From: a bacterium | Lineage (GTDB): Bacteria; Patescibacteriota; Minisyncoccia; Minisyncoccales; UBA10102 | NCBI GenBank assembly: GCA_030699255.1 | Contig: JAUYJR010000057.1 | Coordinates: forward strand, 1-18,664 | Length of the DNA: 18,664 nucleotides | Reading direction: 5' to 3' | Shown here: positions 6,020 to 13,156 of the stretch, piece after piece | Numbering within the stretch: the first letter of the stretch is position 1 | Layout: each line of letters begins with the position of its first letter | The notes under the pieces: model-generated | Databases searched by the model: none | The model's input: only the letters and a program-made list of their open reading frames with translations | What the model was told of the DNA's origin: nothing | Made by a program: the position numbers and the translations under genes

Positions 6020-7420
6020 ATGGCAGTGAAGATCAGTGTCAAGAAATCTAAGAAAAAGCAGGCGGAAAAGAGCAAGGGAGAATCCGCAAAAAAAACAAAG
6101 ACCCCCGCGGTTCAAGGGAGGGCGAGAGAAGATAAGCCCGTTGTTCAAAAGAACTCGGGACATATCCCGCGCACAAAGATCCGTGTGATTGGTATTGGAG
6201 GCGGTGGGGGAAATATTGTAACGGAAATATCCCGCCGTGTTCAGCGAGCGGATTTTGTTGTTGCCAATACCGATCTACAAGCCCTCAAAGAACTGCCCCG
6301 CAAAGTCAGATCGCTTCCTTTTGGATACGAGATGACAAGAGGTTTGGGATGCGGAATGGATCCTATTGTGGGAAAGCAGGCGGCTCTTGCGGAAACCGAT
6401 CGGGTAAAGAAACTGTGCGAGGGCCAAGACGTCTGCATCTTCATTGTTTCTCTGGGAGGCGGAACGGGATCGGGAGCAATTCCCGTGTTTGCAGAGGCGG
6501 CAAAAGATTCAAAGTGTCTGAGTATTGGCATCTTTACGCTTCCGTTCTCCTTTGAAGGAGAGCGGAGAAAGCAAATTGCCAAAGAGGCGCTTGAGGCGGC
6601 CCGTCCGTTTTTGAACGCGTACTGCGTTATTCCCAATGACCGGGTCTTTTCTTTTGTGGATAAGTCCGCGTCTCTACAGGACTCTTTCTCTAAGGTGAAT
6701 GCTAGTGTTGCTCAGGCTATTGAGGGGTTGATTGATACGGTAGCTTCTCCCGGTCTTATTAATGTTGACTTTGCCGATATCCGTTCAATCTTGGAGGGAA
6801 GGGGGCGCCTTGCGTTTCTCCACTTTGCCTCGGCTTCCGGAACCTCAAGAGCACAGGATGTTGCGCGAGATGTGCTCTTGAACCCGCTCTATGACTACTC
6901 CATTGCGGGAGCTGAACGCATTCTGTTTGGTATTAGGGGAGATAAAGGTATGAAAATGCCCGAGGTGGCGGATATTAGTAAAACAATTGCCGAACATAAT
7001 CCTCGAGCACGCATTATTTTTGGCATTTCATGCAAAGGATCTTCCCGCGCCGGCCTCTGTGTTACCCTCTTGGCGGTTGGATGTGGGGAGGGAGAGAAAA
7101 AAGAAGAGAAGGTTAAACCTCTTTCAAAAAAATCCACTATGAAGAAAAAGAAACCTGTTGAAAAGGATCCTCCTCCAAAAGCAGAGAGCAAGCAAAAAAA
7201 GAAGCAAGCTCCGGCAATAGGCAAAAAAGACATTCCTCATCCTCCCTTGGTAACGCAAGAAAAGACGAAACATGAGGTACAGAAACAAGAAGAACATGTT
7301 CTGGTTCGACGCAACGGATTGGATCTAAAGCGCGAAGTGGATCGTGAAATTCAAGAAATGGAAGAGCAAGAAAAAGAACTAGATGTTCCTGCGTTTCTGC
7401 GCAGACAGAACATCTCTTAG
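6020..7420 (+). CDS. ftsZ: Cell division GTPase FtsZ with Lys-rich N-terminal extension
   Basis: This 466-residue tubulin-family GTPase forms the division ring. It has a Lys-rich, probably disordered extension (about 1-50), then the GTPase core: VIGIGGGGGN (about 56-65), NTDLQAL (83-89), GLGCGMDP (108-115), the tubulin signature GGGTGSG (146-152; usually GGGTGTG), LPFSFEGERR, IPNDR and the T7 loop NVDFAD (248-253), which carries the residues needed for GTP hydrolysis in the neighbouring subunit. A charged Lys/Glu linker (about 355-450) leads to the C-terminal peptide LDVPAFLRRQ, the canonical FtsA/ZipA/SepF-binding tail. It is thus a complete polymerising FtsZ despite core divergence. It heads a long plus-strand gene run (galU starts 6 nt later) and has its own promoter beside a DnaA-box palindrome. 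Confidence 0.92.
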   Translation: MAVKISVKKSKKKQAEKSKGESAKKTKTPAVQGRAREDKPVVQKNSGHIPRTKIRVIGIGGGGGNIVTEISRRVQRADFVVANTDLQALKELPRKVRSLPFGYEMTRGLGCGMDPIVGKQAALAETDRVKKLCEGQDVCIFIVSLGGGTGSGAIPVFAEAAKDSKCLSIGIFTLPFSFEGERRKQIAKEALEAARPFLNAYCVIPNDRVFSFVDKSASLQDSFSKVNASVAQAIEGLIDTVASPGLINVDFADIRSILEGRGRLAFLHFASASGTSRAQDVARDVLLNPLYDYSIAGAERILFGIRGDKGMKMPEVADISKTIAEHNPRARIIFGISCKGSSRAGLCVTLLAVGCGEGEKKEEKVKPLSKKSTMKKKKPVEKDPPPKAESKQKKKQAPAIGKKDIPHPPLVTQEKTKHEVQKQEEHVLVRRNGLDLKREVDREIQEMEEQEKELDVPAFLRRQNIS

Positions 7421-7426
7421 CATTAT

Positions 7427-8317
7427 ATGGCAGAACTTCAGACGGTTACCAAAGCTGTGATTCCAATTCAGGGGTTGGGGACCCGCTTTTTACCGTTGTC
7501 AAAAGCAATCTCAAAGGAATTTCTTCCACTGGGAGAGAAGCCAATGATTCATTACCTGCTGGAAGAGCTCTCTCAATCTGGTATTAAAGAGGTATTTTTT
7601 GTAGTAGGAGCGGCAAAACATCCTTTGGTCTCATATCTCCAGCGCGCGCGAACACTGGAGAAGATACTGGAGGAACGCGGACAAAAAGAAGAGCTTGAAG
7701 GGCTAACTTCTCTTCACGAGCTCTTGGAGAACTTCTCTTTTTCCTTTGTGGTTGAGTCAAAAATAATGGGAGATGGGTACGCTATCTTGCAGGCAAAAAA
7801 ACATGTTGGAGACGAGCCGTTTCTGGTGGCGTATCCTGATGATGTTATAGAAGCAAAAACACCATGCTCGCTCCAGCTGATGAATGTATTCCGTACTTCT
7901 CAGCGTCCGGTGCAAGGGCTTGTATCTTTGCCACAAGAAAGGCTCTCGGCATACGGGGTTATTGACGGAAATCGCATTGCGAACCGTCTCTGGAAAGTAA
8001 CGAGCATTGTTGAGAAACCTCCCCTTGGCAAAGCTCCTTCTCAACTTGCCATTGTGGGAAGGCGCATTCTTACTCCCGACATCTTCTCGTATTTAAGGAA
8101 AACCACGGCAAACGGAAAAGGAGAAATTGTTCTTACAGAGGCTCTGGGGAAAATGGCAAAAGACGGAAAACCCATATACGGGTACGAGATTGAGGGGAGG
8201 TGGTGGGAGTGCGGAGACAAGCAAGGCTGGCTTATTTCCAACGCCATTTTCTCCTTGCGTGATCCAAAGTATGGTAAGATGGTGAGAGAGGCGGTAAAAC
8301 AAGAGAAAATTATATAA
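7427..8317 (+). CDS. galU: UTP-glucose-1-phosphate uridylyltransferase
   Basis: This 296-residue nucleotidyltransferase makes UDP-glucose from UTP and glucose-1-phosphate. The N-terminus KAVIPIQGLGTRFLPLSKAI, then KEFLPLGEKPMIHYLLEEL, is the GalU signature. The G-L-G-T-R-F-L-P loop binds the nucleotide and the KEFLP Lys is part of the active site. YPDDVI (Asp for metal) and VEKPP with a late EGRWWECGDK segment complete the family pattern. Length is normal for bacterial GalU. It starts 6 nt after ftsZ and ends 3 nt before the hydrate dehydratase gene, with no Shine-Dalgarno. The product could feed envelope glycans or the glycosyltransferase at 1792-3000. Pyrophosphate release links it to ppa downstream. 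A dTTP- or CTP-using relative is less likely. Confidence 0.9.
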   Translation: MAELQTVTKAVIPIQGLGTRFLPLSKAISKEFLPLGEKPMIHYLLEELSQSGIKEVFFVVGAAKHPLVSYLQRARTLEKILEERGQKEELEGLTSLHELLENFSFSFVVESKIMGDGYAILQAKKHVGDEPFLVAYPDDVIEAKTPCSLQLMNVFRTSQRPVQGLVSLPQERLSAYGVIDGNRIANRLWKVTSIVEKPPLGKAPSQLAIVGRRILTPDIFSYLRKTTANGKGEIVLTEALGKMAKDGKPIYGYEIEGRWWECGDKQGWLISNAIFSLRDPKYGKMVREAVKQEKII

Positions 8318-8320
8318 TCT

Positions 8321-9193
8321 ATGGATCACCCTATTGTATCAAGAGAAGATGTAAGGCGCGCGTATCCTGACCGCCCTGATGAGGTGCGAAAGTATGACTA
8401 TGGGCTGGTAACGGTTATTGGAGGGTCTGAGTTCTATTCGGGAGCTCCGGCTCTTTCTGCGTTGGCGGCGTTTCGTGGGGGGGCCGATATGGCGCGCGTA
8501 ATAGCTCCCAAGAGGGCGGCGGATATTATTGCCTCTTTCTCTCCCATCCTTGCCGCGTACCCTCTGGAAGGATCTCACCTTACACGCTCTCATGTGATGG
8601 AGCTTATCTCAATGGCAAACGCCTCTCAGCAGGTTTCTCGCGAACACACTTCCGTTGTTATTGGTGGGGGATTGGGGAGGTCGGAGGAAACGCAGGATGC
8701 CGTACGGGAATTTATTTCCCAAATATCACTTCCGGTAGTGGTGGACGCGGATGCCATTCATGCCATAGCTAAGGAGCCCAAACGGTTTTATGGCAGAAGC
8801 CTTGTGGTAACACCAAACAAACATGAGTTTGAGTTGCTAACCGGCAGAAGTGTGCGGGATCTTTCTCATGAAGATTGTGTTGTGGCAGTTCAAGAGGAGG
8901 CATTGCGGCTTGGTATGACCATTCTTTTAAAAGGAAGAGTAGATATTATATCAAATGGGAATGAGACGATGCTCAATAAAGAAGAGTCTCATTTCTTGAG
9001 TGTTCGAGGAGTTGGAGACACGCTTGCCGGAATTGTTGGAGCTCTTTTGGCTCGTGGTGTTGGATCTCCCTTGGCGTGCGCCGTTGCTTCCTACGTAAAT
9101 GCAAAAGCGGGGAGTATGGCAGCACAAGAGAAAGGAGAAGGGTTGGTGGCAACGGACTTAATTGAGCGGATACCCGAAGCGATAAAAGGATAA
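8321..9193 (+). CDS. nnrD: ADP/ATP-dependent NAD(P)H-hydrate dehydratase
   Basis: This 290-residue member of the ribokinase-like (YjeF C-terminal/CARKD) family repairs damaged NADHX and NADPHX using ATP or ADP. Visible motifs are VIGGSEFYSGAPALSALAAF (glycine-rich N-terminal loop), VVIGGGLGR, VDADAIHAI, VTPNKHEFELLTG (usually LTPHxGE), LLKGRVDII and GVGDTLAGIVGALLA (the usual GTGD active-site motif, here with Val for Thr, keeping the Asp). There is no N-terminal epimerase (NnrE) domain, so epimerisation would need a separate gene or be spontaneous. It lies between galU (3-nt gap) and gap (31-nt gap). The pairing with glyceraldehyde-3-phosphate dehydrogenase fits, because GAPDH is a known source of NADHX. 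A sugar or vitamin kinase activity is the main alternative. Confidence 0.85.
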   Translation: MDHPIVSREDVRRAYPDRPDEVRKYDYGLVTVIGGSEFYSGAPALSALAAFRGGADMARVIAPKRAADIIASFSPILAAYPLEGSHLTRSHVMELISMANASQQVSREHTSVVIGGGLGRSEETQDAVREFISQISLPVVVDADAIHAIAKEPKRFYGRSLVVTPNKHEFELLTGRSVRDLSHEDCVVAVQEEALRLGMTILLKGRVDIISNGNETMLNKEESHFLSVRGVGDTLAGIVGALLARGVGSPLACAVASYVNAKAGSMAAQEKGEGLVATDLIERIPEAIKG

Positions 9194-9224
9194 GGCTAAG
9201 CTTTTAAATTTTGATTTTCTATAT

Positions 9225-10238
9225 ATGCGTATTGCAATAAACGGATTTGGGAGAATAGGAAGACTCTTGTTTCGCAAGCTTCACCAGAGAAAGGATGTGG
9301 AAGTTGTGGCAATTAATGATTTGGGGTCTATTGAGAACCTAGCGTACCTGCTCTCATATGACTCCGTGTACGGGAGATTTGGAGCTGTGGTGGAGGCCAA
9401 AGAGAACGCCTTGTTTGTTGATGGAAAAGAGGTTATCGTTTTGCAAGAGAAAGATCCCAAGCAACTTCCCTGGAAAGACCTGCGCGTAGATGTAGTGGTG
9501 GAGGCTACGGGCATGTTTGAGTCGTTTGAAACGGCCTCTCTTCATATAGAGGCGGGAGCTAAGCGCGTGGTACTAACGGCTCCCGCAAAAGACAAGGATT
9601 CAAATCTTGGAAAAACTGTTCTCATGGGGGTAAATGAAGACCAGCTTGCAACCTGTAAGGTAAGCTCAAACGGATCATGCACTACCAATGCGGCCTCTCC
9701 CGTTATTCAGGTGCTTCAAGAAAGCATTGGTATTGCAAAAGCTCTCTTGAACACATCGCATGGGTATACGGCAACACAGAGTCTTGTAGACGGTCCAACC
9801 AGAGGATCTGATATGCGGAGAGGGAGAGCGGCGGCGTACAATATTGTTCCTTCTAGTACGGGAGCTGCTATTGCGGTGACACGAGTTATTCCACAATTGG
9901 AAGGAAAGTTTGACGGAGTTGCCTTGCGCGTTCCCGTTATTGCGGGATCCATAGCGGACATTACTTTTTTGGCAAAACGGAAGACAAACGCAGAAGAAAT
10001 CAACGCCATTCTCATGGCAGCTTCAAAGGAAGCCCGGTGGAGTTCGGTGCTAAAAGTTACCGGAGATCCCATTGTTTCTTCGGATATTGTTGGAGAGCCC
10101 TATGGGGCAATTGTGGATACCTCGTTTACGCGAGTTGTGGACGGAGACCTAGGGAAGGTGCTTTCATGGTATGACAATGAGATGGGGTACGTGGCAACCT
10201 TGGAGCGGCATGTTTTGGAGACCGGAAAGTATTTGTAA
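9225..10238 (+). CDS. gap: Glyceraldehyde-3-phosphate dehydrogenase
   Basis: This 337-residue bacterial-type (class I) GAPDH converts glyceraldehyde-3-phosphate, phosphate and NAD+ to 1,3-bisphosphoglycerate. INGFGRIGRLLFRK (Rossmann loop) and AINDLG (Asp32 suggests NAD preference) open the protein. The catalytic motif is SSNGSCTTNAASPV with Cys152, and the partner His179 is in SHGYTATQSLVDGPT. RRGRAAAYNIVPSSTGAA and SWYDNEMGYVATLERHV follow. The second Cys common in SCTTNC is Ala here, and DNEMGY replaces DNEWGY, as I recall for some CPR and archaeal-like forms. It follows nnrD by 31 nt of AT-rich sequence without a Shine-Dalgarno. A promoter and structured element follow the stop codon, so ppa downstream probably has separate control. 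Confidence 0.93.
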   Translation: MRIAINGFGRIGRLLFRKLHQRKDVEVVAINDLGSIENLAYLLSYDSVYGRFGAVVEAKENALFVDGKEVIVLQEKDPKQLPWKDLRVDVVVEATGMFESFETASLHIEAGAKRVVLTAPAKDKDSNLGKTVLMGVNEDQLATCKVSSNGSCTTNAASPVIQVLQESIGIAKALLNTSHGYTATQSLVDGPTRGSDMRRGRAAAYNIVPSSTGAAIAVTRVIPQLEGKFDGVALRVPVIAGSIADITFLAKRKTNAEEINAILMAASKEARWSSVLKVTGDPIVSSDIVGEPYGAIVDTSFTRVVDGDLGKVLSWYDNEMGYVATLERHVLETGKYL

Positions 10239-10244
10239 TGTTGT

Positions 10245-10273
10245 TTGTATGATTCCTTTGTGTTGAGTATACT
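10245..10273 (+). promoter_or_regulatory. Promoter immediately upstream of structured element B
   Basis: -35 TTGTAT (10245-10250), a 17-bp spacer and -10 TATACT (10268-10273). The predicted start at about 10280 falls at the 5' base of the outer stem of element B (from 10278). The element would therefore form the very 5' end of an RNA leading into ppa. Confidence 0.65.
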
Positions 10274-10277
10274 GTAC

Positions 10278-10417
10278 ATTACTTGGTAGACATGTTTTCG
10301 GAATCACCCCTCTCGCGCTCCTGCGGCGCTCGGGGGTTGCGCTCTCAACAATTTGCCCCTTTGGGGACCATGCCAAATCGTTTCCGAGAGCTTCCTCAAA
10401 CATGCCTTCCAAGTAAT
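10278..10417. repeat. Structured repeat element, copy B, in the ppa leader
   Basis: The outer stem pairs 10278-10303 with 10392-10417 (22 of 26 positions). It encloses hairpin 1 (10306-10310 with 10333-10337, plus inner GCGC 10315-10318 with 10326-10329) and hairpin 2: CTCTC 10342-10346 with GAGAG 10386-10390, loop AA/TTTCC, CAATTTG 10349-10355 with CAAATCG 10374-10380, tip CCCC-TTT-GGGG. The layout and loop words match copy A at 4811-4938 while the stems differ. It ends 47 nt before the ppa ATG. Confidence 0.8.
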
Positions 10418-10464
10418 TTGTGGCGTAAGCTAAAAATAATATTTGTTTCATACAAGTCATTCTT

Positions 10465-10956
10465 ATGGAAATAAAAATACTAGTAGAGATTCCAAAGGGT
10501 TCATGCAACAAGTACGAGAAAGACGAGGAGACGGGCGAAATGATTCTTGATAGGGCGTTGCACAGCTCAGTGTACTATCCGTTTGAGTACGGTTCCGTGC
10601 AGGAAACCAGAGGAGAGGATGGAGACCCTCTTGATGCGGTTCTCTTTGCCACATTCCCCACGTTTCCGGGATGCGTGGTGAAAGCAAGTGTCATTGGATA
10701 TTTGGAAATGGAAGACGAAGGAGGTATTGATCACAAACTGCTTGCCGTTCCCGTAAAAAAGGTGGATCCTCGCTGGGCGCATATTCAGGATGTTTCCAAT
10801 CTTACGGATCACCAGAGAGCTGAAGTGAAAGAGTTTTTTGAGATTATGAAACGACTGGAACCCGGTAAGTGGGTGAAGCTTAAAGAATTTAAATCTCGAG
10901 AGGAGGCTGAACAGCTGGTGGAAGACGCAAAGCAGAGAGAACATAACGCATCATAG
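10465..10956 (+). CDS. ppa: Inorganic pyrophosphatase, family I
   Basis: This 163-residue soluble pyrophosphatase hydrolyses PPi to two phosphates and pulls biosynthetic reactions such as the GalU step forward. The N-terminus IKILVEIPKGSCNKYE is the family I opening (substrate-binding Lys and Glu). SVYYPFEYGSV and the signature DGDPLDA (about 52-58, metal-binding Asp residues) are intact, as is VDPRW. KHIND-like chemistry is replaced by HIQDVSNL, still within family variation. The length is close to the usual 165-180. It is preceded by its own promoter and 140-nt structured leader and followed 5 nt later by mscS, so the two are probably co-transcribed. Confidence 0.93.
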   Translation: MEIKILVEIPKGSCNKYEKDEETGEMILDRALHSSVYYPFEYGSVQETRGEDGDPLDAVLFATFPTFPGCVVKASVIGYLEMEDEGGIDHKLLAVPVKKVDPRWAHIQDVSNLTDHQRAEVKEFFEIMKRLEPGKWVKLKEFKSREEAEQLVEDAKQREHNAS

Positions 10957-10961
10957 GCTTC

Positions 10962-12065
10962 ATGGAATTTCTTAGTGCATCTCTTGTGCAACTTGAATCT
11001 GATTACCCAGTTCTTCTTGCTGATTTTTTTGGAAACTCGGTAGGGCAGTACTTCCTGGCTTTTTTCTTGTTTGTTATAGCGTACGGCATTCTCAAACTTT
11101 TTAAACGGCACGTCATAAAGCGTTTGCGGAAATTTGCCGAATCTACCGCGTGGGATCTGGACAATTTGGTTGTGAAAATCATTGATTCGTTTGGGCCATT
11201 GTTCTACACCATACTCTCTCTCTTTCTCTCAACACAGGTTCTCAATCTCTCTCCGTTTGCGGAGCGGATTGTTTCCTCTCTTGTGCTCATTATTGTTGCG
11301 TTCTTCCTAACAAAGGGAGCCGTTATGGTGGTGGATTACAGCTTTGATCATGTTCTTAGGAAGAAGCTTGAAGAAGATGGTTCCTTTGACTCTTCCGCCG
11401 TTTCCGTTTTGTCGAGACTGTTCAAGGGAGTGCTCTGGGCCGTTGTTATTATTGTTATTATCCAAAATCTTGGATACAACATTACCGCTCTTGCGGCGGG
11501 TCTTGGTATTGGAGGCTTGGCAATTGCGTTTGCACTCCAGAACGTGTTGGGAGATATTTTTGCCTCCTTTTCCATATACTTTGACCGTCCTTTCCGGACA
11601 GGAGACTTCATTATTGTGGGAACTGACATGGGGGTGGTAAAACAAATTGGCATTAAGTCTACGCGCCTTGAGTCGTTGCAGGGAGAAGAAGTGGTTATTT
11701 CCAATAAGGAGCTTACCGAGAGCAGGGTGCATAACTATAAGCAGATGACGCGGAGGAGAATTGTCTTTTCGTTTGGCGTAACGTACAACACATCACAAGA
11801 GAAGCTGGAAAAGATTCCGGGGATTGTTCAAGATATTTTTGAGAGCATTGAACAGGCTGATTTTGATCGGGCGCACTTCAAGAGCTTTGGGGATTTCTCT
11901 CTTACCTATGAGGTTGTCTACTACATGAATACGTCAGATTACGTTGCGTATATGGATGTTCAGCAAGATTGCAATCTCAAGCTCAAAGGACAGTTTGAAA
12001 AGGAGAATATTGCGTTTGCTTTTCCCACTCAGACCATTCTGATGCGCAAAGAACAGGGAAAATAA
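10962..12065 (+). CDS. mscS: Small-conductance mechanosensitive channel (MscS family)
   Basis: This 367-residue membrane protein opens under membrane tension to release solutes during osmotic downshock. Hydrophobic segments occur at about 24-45, 67-90, 95-118 and 145-165. Next comes the pore-lining helix TM3 with the MscS glycine/alanine pattern LGIGGLAIAFALQNVLGDIFASF. The beta-domain motif FDRPFRTGDFIIV and the downstream IGIKSTRLESLQGEEVVISN are characteristic. The C-terminal alpha/beta domain is complete. The extra N-terminal helices and length place it in a larger MscS-like/YnaI-type group rather than the 286-residue E. coli MscS. It starts 5 nt after ppa, and its stop is 5 nt before a 111-bp palindrome that fills the space to fba. 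Confidence 0.9.
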   Translation: MEFLSASLVQLESDYPVLLADFFGNSVGQYFLAFFLFVIAYGILKLFKRHVIKRLRKFAESTAWDLDNLVVKIIDSFGPLFYTILSLFLSTQVLNLSPFAERIVSSLVLIIVAFFLTKGAVMVVDYSFDHVLRKKLEEDGSFDSSAVSVLSRLFKGVLWAVVIIVIIQNLGYNITALAAGLGIGGLAIAFALQNVLGDIFASFSIYFDRPFRTGDFIIVGTDMGVVKQIGIKSTRLESLQGEEVVISNKELTESRVHNYKQMTRRRIVFSFGVTYNTSQEKLEKIPGIVQDIFESIEQADFDRAHFKSFGDFSLTYEVVYYMNTSDYVAYMDVQQDCNLKLKGQFEKENIAFAFPTQTILMRKEQGK

Positions 12066-12069
12066 CTTT

Positions 12070-12180
12070 GGATTACGAAACTCTTTATTCAGATATACTT
12101 TTGGGAGGGCACAACATAAAATTATATCGCGCTCCGAAAGTCCCCCCAAAAGTATATCCTTCACACGAGTTTCGTAATTC
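12070..12180. repeat. 111-bp palindromic element between mscS and fba
   Basis: Left arm 12070-12110 and right arm 12141-12180 pair in two blocks, GGATTACGAAACTC with GAGTTTCGTAATTC, and GATATACTTTTGGG with CCCAAAAGTATATC. An 8-nt symmetric internal loop separates the blocks, and the tip is about 30 nt. One G-T wobble on the plus strand fits an RNA hairpin in the mscS-fba transcript. No T-run follows. It differs in sequence from elements A and B. Confidence 0.75.
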
Positions 12181-12190
12181 AAGAAAAATA

Positions 12191-13057
12191 ATGAAAACAC
12201 TTGCAGAGTACCAAAAGATTGCGAGAGAGGAGGGGTGGGCTCTTCCTCACTTTAATATCTCCAGCCTTGACCAGCTCTGGGGAATTGCCCTTGCGGCAAG
12301 AGAAGCTCAATCACCCGTGCTTGTTGGAACATCGGAAGGAGAGCGCGAATACCTGGGAATGCGCCAGGTGGTTGCTCTTATACGCAGTTTGCGAGAAGAA
12401 GGTGTGCCGCTGTTTCTCAATGCGGATCACTGCAAATCCGCGGAGTCCGCTATTAAAGCTCTTGAAGCAGGGTATGACTCCGTGCACATAGATCTCTCAA
12501 AAGAGAGTTACGAGGTGAACATGCGGGGAACTCAACAGGTGGTAGTAGCGGCAAAAAAGAAGAGTCCGGAAGTACAGGTGGAAGGAGAGCTGGGGTATTT
12601 GGCAACCGACTCCTCTATGGTGTATGAAAAAGAAATTGCTATTCCGGAAGACAGCTATACCAATGTGGAGCAGGCGGTGGAATTTGTGGAGAAGACTGGA
12701 GTTCATCGCTTGGCTCCCGCGGTGGGAACTATTCATGGAATTGCGGTGAATAAGCCACGCATACGATTTGATCTCATCTCTCAATTAAACGCGGTGGTGG
12801 GGGATCGGGTAGCTCTTGTTCTCCATGGGGGATCTGGAACTCAAGATAAAGATTTGGTTCAAGCGATACAAGAAGGAATCTCAAATGTTCACATCTCAAC
12901 CGAACTACGAGTGGCGTACCGGGAGGCGCTGGACGCGTCTTTGCAAAACAGCCCAAAAGAGCTTGCCCCGTATCGCTATCTCATGCCGGCCCGTGTGGCA
13001 GTGCAACAAGCTGTTGCCAAAAAAATTGCTCTATTTGGCGTCCAAGGGAAACAATAG
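12191..13057 (+). CDS. fba: Class II fructose-bisphosphate aldolase
   Basis: This 288-residue zinc-dependent aldolase cleaves fructose-1,6-bisphosphate to the triose phosphates, feeding the GAPDH encoded upstream. Motifs in order are PHFNISSLDQ, NADHCKSAESAIKALEAGYDSVHIDLS (Asp79 catalytic, His80 metal), VEGELG, LAPAVGTIHG (His182 metal), LVLHGGSGT (His212 metal) and ISNVHISTELR. The C-rather-than-G in DHC and the length match the shorter FBA/tagatose-bisphosphate aldolase group, so tagatose-1,6-bisphosphate or related substrates are possible. Glycolytic neighbours favour FBA. The frame is open to a TTG at 12068, but that stretch is the palindromic element, so the ATG at 12191 is chosen. No Shine-Dalgarno is visible. 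Confidence 0.9.
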   Translation: MKTLAEYQKIAREEGWALPHFNISSLDQLWGIALAAREAQSPVLVGTSEGEREYLGMRQVVALIRSLREEGVPLFLNADHCKSAESAIKALEAGYDSVHIDLSKESYEVNMRGTQQVVVAAKKKSPEVQVEGELGYLATDSSMVYEKEIAIPEDSYTNVEQAVEFVEKTGVHRLAPAVGTIHGIAVNKPRIRFDLISQLNAVVGDRVALVLHGGSGTQDKDLVQAIQEGISNVHISTELRVAYREALDASLQNSPKELAPYRYLMPARVAVQQAVAKKIALFGVQGKQ

Positions 13058-13070
13058 AAGAATGTGTTGG

Positions 13071-13105
13071 CCCGATAAGGGGTGAATCCTTGTTATGGTG
13101 TCGGG
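13071..13105. other. Weak hairpin between fba and rplY
   Basis: CCCGA (13071-13075) pairs with TCGGG (13101-13105), and AAGG (13077-13080) with CCTT (13088-13091). It lies just before the rplY -35. There is no T-run, so it is a marginal terminator or regulatory hairpin. Confidence 0.3.
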
Positions 13106-13106
13106 G

Positions 13107-13135
13107 TTGACTGCTCCTCATATGCCTGGTATGCT
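13107..13135 (+). promoter_or_regulatory. Putative rplY promoter
   Basis: -35 TTGACT (13107-13112), 17 bp, -10 TATGCT (13130-13135) predicts a leader of about 15 nt. A competing -10, TAAAAT (13143-13148), ends 8 nt before the ATG but lacks a -35. Confidence 0.5.
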
Positions 13136-13156
13136 TGCTGTGTAAAATATATCTCT

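Noticed and set aside
5891..6163. Upstream extension of znuA to 6163
   Set aside because: It would be antisense to ftsZ and contains the znuA promoter. The signal peptide begins at the ATG at 5890.
12068..12190. TTG start extending fba by 41 codons
   Set aside because: The extra sequence is the palindromic element and shows no aldolase similarity.
13082..13156. Upstream start for bL25
   Set aside because: It lies across the promoter and a hairpin; family alignment begins at MITLQATKREK.
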